The position numbers were made by a program, and so were the translations under genes. Below are positions 22,592-31,231 of a stretch of DNA of 64,000 bases, in pieces. Location of the stretch: contig CAVYUG010000005.1 of NCBI GenBank assembly GCA_963771655.1, positions 1 through 64,000 on the forward strand. The letters are read 5' to 3'. How positions within the stretch are numbered: position 1 is the stretch's first letter; the number at the start of each line of letters is the position of its first letter. Source of the stretch: JAWVFM01 sp963771655. GTDB taxonomy: Bacteria; Actinomycetota; Thermoleophilia; Solirubrobacterales; 70-9. The notes under the pieces are model-generated. The model was given only the letters and a program-made list of their open reading frames with translations. It had not been told where the DNA came from and made no database searches.

Positions 22592-24904
22592 CTACCCGCC
22601 GGGCCGGGCGCCAATCGCCGCCGCCACCGCCGCCTGGCCGTAGGAGATGCCGCCGTCGTTCGGTGGCAGCGCCTCGGGAACGAGCACCCGCAGGCCCCGG
22701 TCGCGAAGGAGCGTGGTCGTTCGCTCGAGCAGCAGGCGGTTCTGGAACACGCCGCCCGAAAGCACGACGATGGGGGTGCCGGTGCGCTCCGCGGCCGTCG
22801 CCGCGGCCTCCGCTGTCGCGGCGGCCAGCGTGTTGTGGAAGCGAGCCGACGCGATCGCGAGCTCGGTCCCCGCGTCGAGGTCGCTCGAGATCGCGCGGAT
22901 CGTCTCGCGCGCATCGAGCACGAGCGGGGCGTGAGAACCCGGATCGATCATCGGCAGCGGATAGGCGCCCCGCTCATCGACTGCGGCTATCCCCTCGAGC
23001 TCCGCGGCCGCCTGGCCCTCATAGTTGGCGCGGGCGCGAACGCCGGCGATCGCGGCGACCGCGTCGAAGAGGCGGCCCGCGCTGGTCGTCGGCGGTGACG
23101 CCGTTCCGGTGCGCGTGATCTCCGCGACCGCCGCCCATTCCGACGCGTCGACCTCCGGTGCGAGCGCCCGCGGGATCGGCGGCACCTCCTCAGCCAGGGC
23201 GGCGAGCCAGGAACACGCCATGCGCCACGGCTCGCGCACGGCGGCGTCGCCGCCGGGGAGGCGGACCGGGAACAGCAGGCCCAGGCGCTCGAAGCCGGCC
23301 AGGCCGCCGGCCAGGATTTCGCCGCCCCACACGGTGCCGTCGGGGCCGTAGCCGGAGCCGTCGTAGATGGCGCCGACCGCCCGCTCGGTCACGCCGTGCT
23401 CGGCGAGGCACGCGGCGAGGTGAGCGTGGTGGTGCTGAACCCCGACGTGCTCCACTCCCTCGCGCCCGAGGGCGTAGCCGGTGGAGAGGTAGTCGGGGTG
23501 GAGGTCGTGGGCGACGATCTCGGGCTCGACGGCGAACAGGCGCTGGAAGTGCTCGACGCCCTCGCGGAACGAGGCGAGCGTCTCGTAGTTCTTGAGGTCG
23601 CCGACGTGGTGGCTGACCCACGCCCGCTCTCCCTTGGCGACGCAGAACGTGCTCTTGAGCTCGGCTCCGCACGCGAGGATCGGCGAGGTCGCCCGCGGAA
23701 GACCGACGCTCCGCGGCACGTAGCCGCGAGATCGGCGCATGAGCAGCGGCGAGGAGCGAACCGCCGGATCGAGGGCACGGACGACCGAGTCGTCGGTGCG
23801 CGTATGGATCGGGCGATCATGGAGGAGGAGCGCGTCGGCGATGGCGCCGAGCCGCTCCCGCGCGTCCTCGTCGCGGTAGGCGATCGGCTCGTCGGAGACG
23901 TTGCCGGAGGTCAGCACCAGGGCCTCGCCGGCATCGGCCAGCAGCAGGTGATGAAGGGGGGAGTAGGGGAGCATCACGCCGAGGTCGGCTGAGCGCGGGG
24001 CGACCGACGGGGCGACCGACGCGCCCCGGCGGCGGCGCGCGATCACGACCGGCCGCTCGGGGCCCCTCAGCAGGGCTCGCTCGTCCTCCGTCAGCTCGAC
24101 AAGGGCGAGGGCGCCGTCGAGGCTCGGCGCCATCAGGGCGAACGGCTTGTCCTCACGATGCTTGCGCGCGCGGAGAGCCGCCACCGCGTCTTCGTCCGCC
24201 GCGCGGCAGGCGAGGTGGTAGCCGCCGATGCCCTTGACGGCGAGCACGGCGCCGCCGGTGAGCATCGCCACGGCCGCGGCGATCGCGTCGGCGCCGTGCG
24301 GTACCTCGGCCGGGGCACCCGAGGGGTCCACGAGCGCGGCCCGCGGCCCGCAGGCCGCGCAGGCGTTCGGCTGGGCGTGGAAGCGGCGGTCGAGCGGATC
24401 GTCGTACTCCGCCTGGCACGCGGCGCACATCTCGAACCCGGCCATCGTCGTCGCCGGCCGGTCGTAGGGAACGCCGCGCACGATCGTGAACCGCGGGCCG
24501 CAGTTCGTGCAGTTGATGAACGGATAGCGATGGCGGCGGTCGGCCGGGTCGAATAGCTCGACCAGGCAGTCGGGGCAGGTCGCCGTGTCTGGGGAAACGA
24601 GCGCCTCGGGCTCGCCGGAGCGCTCGGAGGAGAGGATCCGGAACGCGGCCTCGCCGGTGGGGTCGATCTCGGAGGCGTCGACGGACTCGACCGACGCAAG
24701 CGGAGGCGCCTCGGACGCGAGGCGCTGGAGGAGCTCATCGACAGCCCCTGGACCGCCCTCGACTTCGACGACGACGCCCCGCTCGTCGTTCAGGACGTGG
24801 CCGGCGAGGCCGAGCTGGGTCGCCAGCCGGTAGACGAAGGGGCGAAAGCCAACCCCCTGGACCGTTCCGCTGACCCGGGCCGCGACGCGGCGGCGGTCGC
24901 TCAA
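22592..24904 (-). CDS. hypF: Carbamoyltransferase HypF
   Basis: 770 aa, full length. N-terminal acylphosphatase domain (VSGTVQGVGFRPFVYRLA); two zinc-finger motifs (CPDCLVELFDP...NCTNCGPRF and CAACQAEYDD...CAACGP); a YrdC-like domain; and a C-terminal Kae1-like domain (VQHHHAHLAACLAEH; GGVFQNRLLL). It converts carbamoyl phosphate to the HypE thiocarboxamide, the source of the two cyanide ligands on the hydrogenase iron. It overlaps the tandem-SIS gene by four bases (ATGA). Confidence 0.96.
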   Translation of the reverse strand: MSDRRRVAARVSGTVQGVGFRPFVYRLATQLGLAGHVLNDERGVVVEVEGGPGAVDELLQRLASEAPPLASVESVDASEIDPTGEAAFRILSSERSGEPEALVSPDTATCPDCLVELFDPADRRHRYPFINCTNCGPRFTIVRGVPYDRPATTMAGFEMCAACQAEYDDPLDRRFHAQPNACAACGPRAALVDPSGAPAEVPHGADAIAAAVAMLTGGAVLAVKGIGGYHLACRAADEDAVAALRARKHREDKPFALMAPSLDGALALVELTEDERALLRGPERPVVIARRRRGASVAPSVAPRSADLGVMLPYSPLHHLLLADAGEALVLTSGNVSDEPIAYRDEDARERLGAIADALLLHDRPIHTRTDDSVVRALDPAVRSSPLLMRRSRGYVPRSVGLPRATSPILACGAELKSTFCVAKGERAWVSHHVGDLKNYETLASFREGVEHFQRLFAVEPEIVAHDLHPDYLSTGYALGREGVEHVGVQHHHAHLAACLAEHGVTERAVGAIYDGSGYGPDGTVWGGEILAGGLAGFERLGLLFPVRLPGGDAAVREPWRMACSWLAALAEEVPPIPRALAPEVDASEWAAVAEITRTGTASPPTTSAGRLFDAVAAIAGVRARANYEGQAAAELEGIAAVDERGAYPLPMIDPGSHAPLVLDARETIRAISSDLDAGTELAIASARFHNTLAAATAEAAATAAERTGTPIVVLSGGVFQNRLLLERTTTLLRDRGLRVLVPEALPPNDGGISYGQAAVAAAIGARPGG

Positions 24905-26124
24905 GCCGGCCCGGCCAGCTCGATCAGCTCACGAAGGACGTGGTAGGCGCTCGCCTGGGCCTCCTGGATCCTCGGGATGTGCTGCGAGCGCGTGACCACG
25001 ACGTGGTCGGCGAGACCCTCGGCGGCGACTCGCCCGCCGTCGTAGCCGACGAACGCGATCGTGGCCATCTCGCGCCGTCGTGCCTCCTCGAGCGCCTCGA
25101 TGATGTTGAGCGAGTTCCCGCTCGTCGACAGCGCGACCGCCACGTCGCCGGGGCGGCCGTAGGCGATCACCTGACGTTGGAAGACCTCCTCGATCCCGAT
25201 GTCGTTCGCGATCGCGGTGATGATCGACGGGTCCTCGGTGAGGTCGATGGCGCGCCGAGCCGGCCACCCCTGCGGCGCGGCGTGGAGGTCGGCCACGAGG
25301 TCCATCGCGTCGGTCGCCGAGCCGCCGTTGCCGAGCGCCAGCACCTTGCCGCCGCCCTCCAGGCGATCCCGGACGGCCGCCGCGGCCTCGAGCAGGACGG
25401 CCCGGCCCTCGCCGAGCGTCTGCTCGCGCAGCGCGCCGACCTCGCTCGCCTTGAGCAGGATCGAGCCGCGGACATCGCCCACCACGGCCTCAAGGTCCTT
25501 CTCCCCTTCCGAGAGGAACGGGTAGAGGAAGCTCGAGGCCCCGGTGTCGTGCACGGGGCCGGCCTCGCGGCCCGAGAGCAGCCCACGGTGCTCGAAGAAG
25601 ACGTGCACCAGCTCCCACAGCACGTGGTAGAGCGTCTCGACCAGCTCCTGTGCGATGAACGGGTCGTCACGCGGGGGGAGGAACTCCTGCTCGGCGGTCG
25701 ATTCGCCGAAGCCGATGGTGAGGCACCCGCGCTCGGCCGCGCGGCGAACGGCCTCGGCGGTCTCGCCGGCGGAGTCCTCCTCGGCGCCGAATGCGATCAC
25801 GATGTCCTCCGGCTCGGCGAGAAGGGCGACCTGCGCAGGGAGGCTTCCGCCCTCCGGGGCGAGACCGATCGCGGGCAGCGCGCGCTTGCCGACGATGACG
25901 GGATGGACGAACTCCACCGCGACGTGCCGGACGTCGGATCGCGCCGTCGGCGAACGGCCGATCGCGACGAGCCGGCCACCGCGCGCGAAACGCTCGGCCA
26001 TGCGGTGGCAGCAGCGCGCGAGCTCGTCCGCCTCGCGCTCGAAGAACGCGCGGTTCGCTTCGGTTCGGGCCGCGCGCAGCTCGTCCACCCGCGCCGCCAG
26101 CAGGTCGGAGCCGGTCGCGCTCAC
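24901..26124 (-). CDS. Tandem SIS-domain protein, phosphoheptose-isomerase-like
   Basis: 407 aa from the GTG at 26124, 11 bases after hypB. The C-terminal half is a canonical GmhA-like SIS domain (LALGNGGSATDAMDLVADL; DPSIITAIANDIGIE; VALSTSGNSLNIIEAL). The N-terminal half is a second, degenerate SIS unit (RLVAIGRSPTARSDVRHVAVEF; DIVIAFG) that lacks the Ser/Thr-rich sugar-phosphate loop. Single-domain GmhA-like genes are known in some actinobacterial hydrogenase clusters; here the gene looks duplicated and fused. Role in hydrogenase maturation unknown. Without other lipopolysaccharide-heptose genes nearby, a heptose role seems less likely. Confidence 0.8.
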   Translation of the reverse strand: MSATGSDLLAARVDELRAARTEANRAFFEREADELARCCHRMAERFARGGRLVAIGRSPTARSDVRHVAVEFVHPVIVGKRALPAIGLAPEGGSLPAQVALLAEPEDIVIAFGAEEDSAGETAEAVRRAAERGCLTIGFGESTAEQEFLPPRDDPFIAQELVETLYHVLWELVHVFFEHRGLLSGREAGPVHDTGASSFLYPFLSEGEKDLEAVVGDVRGSILLKASEVGALREQTLGEGRAVLLEAAAAVRDRLEGGGKVLALGNGGSATDAMDLVADLHAAPQGWPARRAIDLTEDPSIITAIANDIGIEEVFQRQVIAYGRPGDVAVALSTSGNSLNIIEALEEARRREMATIAFVGYDGGRVAAEGLADHVVVTRSQHIPRIQEAQASAYHVLRELIELAGPA

Positions 26125-26134
26125 CGGCGCGGCG

Positions 26135-26821
26135 TCAGGCGCTGGCCGCGGCGGCGGCCCGCTCGGGAACGGCGCTGAGCCACTCGACCCATGCGTCGAC
26201 GCCCTCACCGGTCCTCGCGCTCACCAGCACCCGCTCCACGCCGGGGTTGACCGCGTCGAGGTTGTCGAGGAACCGGTCGACGTCGAAGTCGAGATGCGGC
26301 AGGAGGTCGATCTTGTTGACGACGACGAGCTCGCAGGTGCGGAACATGAGGGGGTACTTCAGCGGCTTGTCCTCGCCCTCCGTGACCGAGGTGACCATGG
26401 CCCGGGCGTCCTCGCCGACCCTGAATTCGGCCGGGCAGACGAGGTTCCCCACGTTCTCGATCACGAGCAGGTCGATCTCGTCGAGCGGAAGCGACGGGAC
26501 CGCGGAGCGGACCATGTTGGCGTCGAGGTGGCACTCGCCGCCGAACCCGTTGTCGGTGTTGAGCTGGGTGACGGGCACGTGATGGCTCGCGATGCGGTCG
26601 GCGTCCATCGTCCCCTGCACGTCTCCCTCGAGAACGCCGAGGCGAACGCCGTCGAGTCCCTCGATGGTTCGCTCGAGGAGGGTCGTCTTGCCGGCGCCTG
26701 GGGCGCTCATGAGGTTGACGACGCTCACGGATGCGCGGTCGAAGTCGTCGCGATTGGCGCGAGCGATCGTCGCATTGGCGTCGAGCGCGTCCTCGGCCAC
26801 CCTGATCTTGGTGCGATGCAT
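26135..26821 (-). CDS. hypB: Hydrogenase nickel-insertion GTPase HypB
   Basis: 228-aa SIMIBI-class GTPase. P-loop APGAGKTT at 40-47, the LEGDVQGTMDADRI switch, the metal-binding GGECHLDANM (Cys and His of the GTPase-domain metal site), ENVGNLVCPAEF, and base-recognition VVNKIDLL. The N-terminus lacks both the CxxCGC high-affinity nickel motif of E. coli HypB and the His-rich store seen in rhizobial HypB. The His-rich protein encoded with the Fur-family gene might make up for this (inference). It works with HypA, encoded just upstream. Confidence 0.96.
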   Translation of the reverse strand: MHRTKIRVAEDALDANATIARANRDDFDRASVSVVNLMSAPGAGKTTLLERTIEGLDGVRLGVLEGDVQGTMDADRIASHHVPVTQLNTDNGFGGECHLDANMVRSAVPSLPLDEIDLLVIENVGNLVCPAEFRVGEDARAMVTSVTEGEDKPLKYPLMFRTCELVVVNKIDLLPHLDFDVDRFLDNLDAVNPGVERVLVSARTGEGVDAWVEWLSAVPERAAAAASA

Positions 26822-26833
26822 CTCCGCGTCCTC

Positions 26834-27217
26834 CTATCCCGAGGGTACCCGGCCGGTCGATTCCTCGACCTCGATCGAGTCGACCTCGAGCTCGTCGCCG
26901 GCGACTGTCTCCGCTCCTGCGCTCTCGCACTCGGGGCAGCGGAAGATCGGGATCACGACGTCGAGCGCCGGCTCCGGCGCCGGGTCCCACTCGCGCTCGC
27001 ACTCGGTGCACCGAAGCACGGCGTCAACGAGCTCGAGGTCGAGCTCGGCGCCGTCGCAGACGGTGTCGCGGGCAACGATCTCGAAGTAGAAGGCGAGCGA
27101 GGAGGGCACGACCTGCCGGAGCGCGCCGATGCGCAGGTTGACGACGCTGACCGGGCGGCCGTCGGCGTGCTTTACGGCGGTGTTCACCACAGCGCTCGCG
27201 ATCGACAGCTCGTGCAC
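26834..27217 (-). CDS. hypA: Hydrogenase nickel-delivery protein HypA
   Basis: 127 aa from a GTG at 27217 that overlaps the protease stop by one base. It starts MHELSIASAVV: His2 and Glu3 are the conserved nickel-site residues. Zinc site: CTEC and CPEC pairs. It partners with HypB, 12 bases downstream, to load Ni into the large subunit. The C-terminus (about 20 acidic residues) is longer than in E. coli HypA. Confidence 0.95.
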   Translation of the reverse strand: MHELSIASAVVNTAVKHADGRPVSVVNLRIGALRQVVPSSLAFYFEIVARDTVCDGAELDLELVDAVLRCTECEREWDPAPEPALDVVIPIFRCPECESAGAETVAGDELEVDSIEVEESTGRVPSG

Positions 27218-27741
27218 TACGGCCCCTCGGCCGCGTCGGCGTAGGCGGCGTCGCTCTGGAGCTCGGAGATCTGCTCCACGACGAGGCCGGCGGCGCTCTC
27301 GATTGCGCCCTCGACCTCGGGTGAGAGCTCGAAGCCCATCTCCTCGACCGAGCCCGGCTCGCAGGCGACGACGACCACCTTGCCCGGCCAGCCGCCGACG
27401 GTCTTCACGAAGCGCAGCACCGTCTGCGGGTCCATGCCGTGAGGGTTGACGACGTTCCCGTCCTCGATCGGCGCGATCTCCTCCGGGCTCGGCTCCATGA
27501 CGTAGAGCGTCCCCGGCTCGCCACCCTGCCTGGAGACGTCGACGAGAACGAGCGCGTCGTATCCGCGCATCACCTCGTAGGCGAGGTCGAGCCCGCCGGT
27601 GCCGAAGTCGAGCACCGTGACGCCGCCCGGGAGGTCGCCCCGAAGAAGCCGCTCGGCAACCTTGCCGCCGAACGCGTCGTCCTTCATCCACGCGTTGCCG
27701 ACGCCCGCGACGAGGATCCGCTTCCCCGGCCGCCCCTCCAT
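27217..27741 (-). CDS. Hydrogenase maturation endopeptidase (HybD/HupD family)
   Basis: 174-175 aa protease that trims the C-terminus of the large subunit after nickel insertion. Typical N-terminus RILVAGVGNAWMKDDAFGGKV with the acidic nickel-sensing residue in the KDDAFG loop; second acidic site in ALVLVDVS; and a conserved histidine in VVNPHGMDP. Start is ATG 27741 (TGATG overlap) or GTG 27744 (GTGA overlap). The expected substrate is the large subunit encoded at 31232-33016, which still carries a 19-residue C-terminal extension. Confidence 0.9.
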   Translation of the reverse strand: MEGRPGKRILVAGVGNAWMKDDAFGGKVAERLLRGDLPGGVTVLDFGTGGLDLAYEVMRGYDALVLVDVSRQGGEPGTLYVMEPSPEEIAPIEDGNVVNPHGMDPQTVLRFVKTVGGWPGKVVVVACEPGSVEEMGFELSPEVEGAIESAAGLVVEQISELQSDAAYADAAEGP

Positions 27742-28901
27742 CACGGCACCTCGAGCTCGTCGGGCCTGAAGAACAGGTAGCGCCCGGTCTCGCGATAGAG
27801 CTCCTGCTCGGCGCTGCCGTCGACCGTGACGGCGATGTGGATCGCGTCGTCGTAGTCGTAGTAGATGCGCTCGATCGTCGCCATCCGCCCGTCGAGCATC
27901 TTGTCGTAGACGTCGCGCTCGGTCCCGGGGCGGAGCACCACCTTGCCGCCCTTCCGGAAGGTCCGGCCATCGACGCTCACCTCGTCCTCGCCGGGGTTGG
28001 GATGTCCGGGCTCGGCCCGAGGGTCTGGATCCATGAGCTCCAGCCGTCCGTGGAGGGCGGTGATGTCCTCCGCCGTCGCGCGGTCGGCCCGCTCCAGCAT
28101 CTCCGTCACCGCCGGGTCCTGCTGGGCGATCGCATCGCGCTCGGTGTCCGAGAGGGTCTTCACGTGAAGCAGGAGCGCCTCCTCGATCTCGGTGTTGTCG
28201 AACAGGTTGCCGAGGCTCTCCGGTGCCATCCGGGGATGGTCGGGAAGCACGATCGGCGCCCCGAGGAGCGTCCGGTCCGCCTCGCCCGCGAGCACGGGCC
28301 AGGTGTTCTCGCTCTCGCAGCCGGCCACCGCGGCGCCGGGCTCGCCGTCGCGCTCCAGGGGGGAGACGAAGCGCCCGCCGGCGACCTCCGCGATCACGTG
28401 CGTCGAGAGCAGGCTCGAGCGCAGGGCCTCGCCGCGCTCCATGGCGTCGGCGTCGCCCGGATCGAGCGGCGTCGAGTTGTGGACGCAGAGCTTCACCCGC
28501 GAGAGCCCGTCTCCGTCCACGGCCTCGGCGCGAAGGCGTGCCCGGCCGCTGATGGCCCGCTCGCCCGCGAAGGAGAACTCCACCGGCTCGCCGCCGCCCG
28601 CGAGCAGGTCGGCGAGCGGCGTTGGCGGCAGCTCAATCGTGCGCTCGGCACCCTCGTGGCGCTCGCCCGCGACCTGAAGGAAACGCACCGTGCCCGACAC
28701 CGTCGCGTCCGGCGCCGCCTCGACCACACCCTCCATCCGGGCGTGGTCGAACGTCGCGGGGTTGCGCTCTGCGTAGTCCGGCGGATAGACGATCCCGAAC
28801 GGCGTCGGGGTCGCGTTCTTGGCCGAGCCGGGCGTGTACGGATAGAGGGCGTAACCCTCGTAGAGCAGCGAGTCGACGAGGCGCAAGGTCGCGGCGTCCA
28901 T
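27741..28901 (-). CDS. Hydrogenase-cluster protein of unknown function, 386 aa
   Basis: No family recognised with certainty. Starts LRLVDSLLYEGYALYPYTPG, with a conserved-looking FGIVYPPDYAERNPATFDH, a central beta-rich region, and a C-terminal SH3-like or beta-barrel section (VSVDGRTFRKGGKVVLRPG; IYYDYDDAIHIAVTVDG). No signal peptide or membrane helix. One-base overlaps with the DUF6084 gene and the protease gene place it firmly in the operon. Uncharacterised proteins of this kind accompany group 1h hydrogenases in actinobacteria; a role in assembly or electron transfer is inference. Confidence 0.8.
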   Translation of the reverse strand: MDAATLRLVDSLLYEGYALYPYTPGSAKNATPTPFGIVYPPDYAERNPATFDHARMEGVVEAAPDATVSGTVRFLQVAGERHEGAERTIELPPTPLADLLAGGGEPVEFSFAGERAISGRARLRAEAVDGDGLSRVKLCVHNSTPLDPGDADAMERGEALRSSLLSTHVIAEVAGGRFVSPLERDGEPGAAVAGCESENTWPVLAGEADRTLLGAPIVLPDHPRMAPESLGNLFDNTEIEEALLLHVKTLSDTERDAIAQQDPAVTEMLERADRATAEDITALHGRLELMDPDPRAEPGHPNPGEDEVSVDGRTFRKGGKVVLRPGTERDVYDKMLDGRMATIERIYYDYDDAIHIAVTVDGSAEQELYRETGRYLFFRPDELEVP

Positions 28902-29605
28902 CAGCCCTCGTCCTCGAGCAGCGCGTCGAGCGTCGCGTCGAAGGTCGGAAGCCCCCGCTTCGCCCGCAGGGAGGCGAGCCGATCGAACGTGTGGGCGTCG
29001 AGCGGGATCCAGCGCCGGAACGGGTAGTGCGCCTCGATCATCCGCTGCCACGCCTCGACGGGCATCGCGAAGCGCGCGTTGCAGTCCCAGGGGACCGTCA
29101 GGAGCTGCAGCCGCCCATCGCCCGCCTCGTAGAAGACCGTGCCGTTGAAGTGGATCCGCAGGGGGGCGTGGCCGTCGACGAGCCCGCCGAGGTACTTGCT
29201 CGCGGCGATCTCGTGGTCGTAGGTGCACGGCACGGGTAGCTCGAAGATCGTCTCGCCGGTGAAGCGCGGCACCAGCACGTCGGCCTGCGCCCAACGGAAG
29301 TTCTCCGTGGTCGATCCCCAGCGCTCGGGCTCGCCGAAGAGCTCGAGCATCCGCTCCCGTTCCTCGGGCGAGTAGGAGCGCTTCGCCGGCTCGATCGTGA
29401 TCAGGGCCGAGAGCGCGATCGTGTACACGGGGCGCTCGGAGGCGTCGGTGACCGAGATCCGGAACCGCAGGGTGGGCGCGGCGGCGCGCTCGACGTGATC
29501 CACGCCGATCACCTCGAACTCCGGCGCCGGGCGGTCCGGGGGCGCCGGCGGCTCGGCCTCGGCCTCGGCCGGCGCGCCGTTGGTCGTGACCGGCTCCTCG
29601 GGCAT
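28901..29605 (-). CDS. DUF6084-type hydrogenase-cluster protein
   Basis: 234 aa from ATG 29605, which overlaps the DUF5947 stop by one base. Pro/Ala/Glu-rich N-terminus (about 30 residues), then a beta-rich domain: FEVIGVDHVERAAAPTLRFRISV, ELPVPCTYDHEIAASKYLGGL, HFNGTVFYEA, LTVPWDCNARFAMPVEAW. The sequence and the position next to DUF5947 fit DUF6084. Function unknown. No metal-site cluster of Cys; two isolated Cys only. Confidence 0.75.
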   Translation of the reverse strand: MPEEPVTTNGAPAEAEAEPPAPPDRPAPEFEVIGVDHVERAAAPTLRFRISVTDASERPVYTIALSALITIEPAKRSYSPEERERMLELFGEPERWGSTTENFRWAQADVLVPRFTGETIFELPVPCTYDHEIAASKYLGGLVDGHAPLRIHFNGTVFYEAGDGRLQLLTVPWDCNARFAMPVEAWQRMIEAHYPFRRWIPLDAHTFDRLASLRAKRGLPTFDATLDALLEDEG

Positions 29606-30288
29606 CACGTCGCCTTCTCGCGCAGCTCCGCGAAGAACTCGGCGATCGCGTTCTCCGGCCCGGTGCCGCCCGAGATGCCCTCCCAGCGCAGCTTGATCAT
29701 GCCGACCAGCCGGTAGCACTCGTCGATGGGAGCGATCGCGTGCATATGCGGCTCGGCCATGCGGTTCACGACGAGGGCCTCGGCGTCGGGCTCGAGCGAG
29801 CCGAGCACGGGGTTCGCTCGTACGAGCTCGTGCCAGCTCTCGAGGTCGAGCTCCGACTCGGTCGCCCCCGCGGGGCTCGGATACAGGGAGACGACGCCCC
29901 CGCTCGCGCTCGAGTGCAGGAAGAACGCGAGGCCGATGGGGATGGAGAACGAGGCCCAGAGCTCGTCCGGGAGCTCGAGGTCGTCGAGCCAGACGACGCG
30001 CGTCCCGGTCGGCCGGTACTCGCGGTCGCCGCCGCGCAGCGCGAGGCAGCTCTCGCAGACGCAGAGGATGTGCCGCTCTTCGAGCTGCAGCAGGTGCCTG
30101 TGGTCGGCCGGGATCGGGTTGGCGCAGAGGTCGCAGCGCTCCTCGCCCGGGCGCGCCACCGCTCCGTTGCCACCGCCGTTGGTTGCCGGAGCCGCCGTCG
30201 TCGCGGGGCCCTTCGAGAGCCGCCGCATGCTCGAGACCAGGTCGGCCTGCCGGCGGGCAGCCTTCTTGCGGTCAAGGGCGTCGCTCAT
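29605..30288 (-). CDS. DUF5947-type hydrogenase-cluster protein
   Basis: 227 aa. Low-complexity N-terminus (ATTAAPATNGGGNGA), then a cysteine-rich site with C52-x2-C55 (RCDLCANPI) and C76-x-C78-x2-C81 (ILCVCESC), likely binding zinc or a cluster. The C-terminal part is an alpha/beta domain ending GMIKLRWEGISGGTG. This matches DUF5947, which occurs with actinobacterial [NiFe] hydrogenases. It overlaps the NifU-type gene by four bases (ATGA) and DUF6084 by one. Possible redox or assembly factor. Confidence 0.8.
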   Translation of the reverse strand: MSDALDRKKAARRQADLVSSMRRLSKGPATTAAPATNGGGNGAVARPGEERCDLCANPIPADHRHLLQLEERHILCVCESCLALRGGDREYRPTGTRVVWLDDLELPDELWASFSIPIGLAFFLHSSASGGVVSLYPSPAGATESELDLESWHELVRANPVLGSLEPDAEALVVNRMAEPHMHAIAPIDECYRLVGMIKLRWEGISGGTGPENAIAEFFAELREKAT

Positions 30289-31181
30289 GCGGCGAGCGCG
30301 ACCCGGAACCCGGAGTCACCGGCGAGCAACGGGACCGGCTCGAGCTGGAGCCGGTCGTCGTCGAGCGAGCGGCCGGCGCGCTCCAGCGAGTAGCGGCGCC
30401 CACACCCGGGGCAGGCAAGCACGCCCTCCGTCAGCTCGCCGTCGGCGAGGTCGCCGCCGCAGCCCGCGCAGGCGTTCCGGTAGGCGAGCAGGCCGCCGTC
30501 GACCCGCCCGACGACCAGGTCCACTCCGGCGACCTCGGCGCGCTCGATCCGCCCCTCACCGATCTCGTCGAGGCCGCCGAGGTCGAACCATGAGGGTGTG
30601 GCGTCGGCGCTGCCGGGCGCCACGCTCACCATCGGCAGCTCGAGAGCGCCGTCGCCGAGCTTCGCCTTCGAGTCCTCTATCGCGCCCTCGACGACGAGGC
30701 CCTCGAGGTCGGGCGCCGCCTCCTCGAGGGCCTGCTTGATCGCGAGCTCGAGCGTCGAGGCCGAGGCCGGGCAGCCCTCGCAGCTGCCCTCGAGCCTGAT
30801 CGTCGCGACGCCCTCGTGGAGTCCGAGCAGCTCGACGTTGCCGCCATGCGACTCCATGTATGGCCGCACGCTGTCGAGCGCCTCGGCGACGCGGTCGTCG
30901 AGCGGGACCGGGTAGAGGCCGTGGATCAGCATGAGGCTCGCGACGACGCCGTCGTCGGCGAGCCGGCTCCGGATCTCCTCACCCGGCCCGCCGGCCTCGT
31001 CCAGGATCCCGAACACCCGCTCGAGCCCGCTCCCGTAGAGCTCGATGATCGCCCCGATCAGCTCCTCCGCGCGGGCCCGAACCGCCGGATCGCCGACCGA
31101 GTCGAGCTCGACCGTGAGCTCCTGGACTCGGGCGACTAGCTCCTCGGGGCTCGCCGCCCCGTTCCCGTTGCCGCTCAACAC
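30285..31181 (-). CDS. NifU-domain / Rieske-like fusion protein
   Basis: 298 aa from a GTG at 31181. The middle (about 95-170) is a NifU C-terminal Fe-S scaffold domain with C134-x2-C137 (SCEGCPAS). The last 100 residues have the layout of a Rieske domain, but the two histidines of C-x-H / C-x2-H are replaced: C238-x2-C241 (NACAGCG) and C257-x2-C260 (LACPGCG). Four cysteines could hold a ferredoxin-type [2Fe-2S] centre or a mononuclear iron or zinc. The N-terminal about 95 residues are helical. It sits directly after the hydrogenase large subunit and may assemble clusters or carry electrons from it (inference). Confidence 0.85.
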   Translation of the reverse strand: MLSGNGNGAASPEELVARVQELTVELDSVGDPAVRARAEELIGAIIELYGSGLERVFGILDEAGGPGEEIRSRLADDGVVASLMLIHGLYPVPLDDRVAEALDSVRPYMESHGGNVELLGLHEGVATIRLEGSCEGCPASASTLELAIKQALEEAAPDLEGLVVEGAIEDSKAKLGDGALELPMVSVAPGSADATPSWFDLGGLDEIGEGRIERAEVAGVDLVVGRVDGGLLAYRNACAGCGGDLADGELTEGVLACPGCGRRYSLERAGRSLDDDRLQLEPVPLLAGDSGFRVALAA

Positions 31182-31231
31182 AGAATCACTTGCGGCTTCG
31201 CCTTACACGCCTCTTTCGGAGCCAATGCTCC

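Noticed and set aside
26834..27970. 378-residue frame that would extend hypA upstream
   Set aside because: The extension runs antisense-like through the protease gene in another frame; the conserved MHELSIA start of HypA is at GTG 27217.
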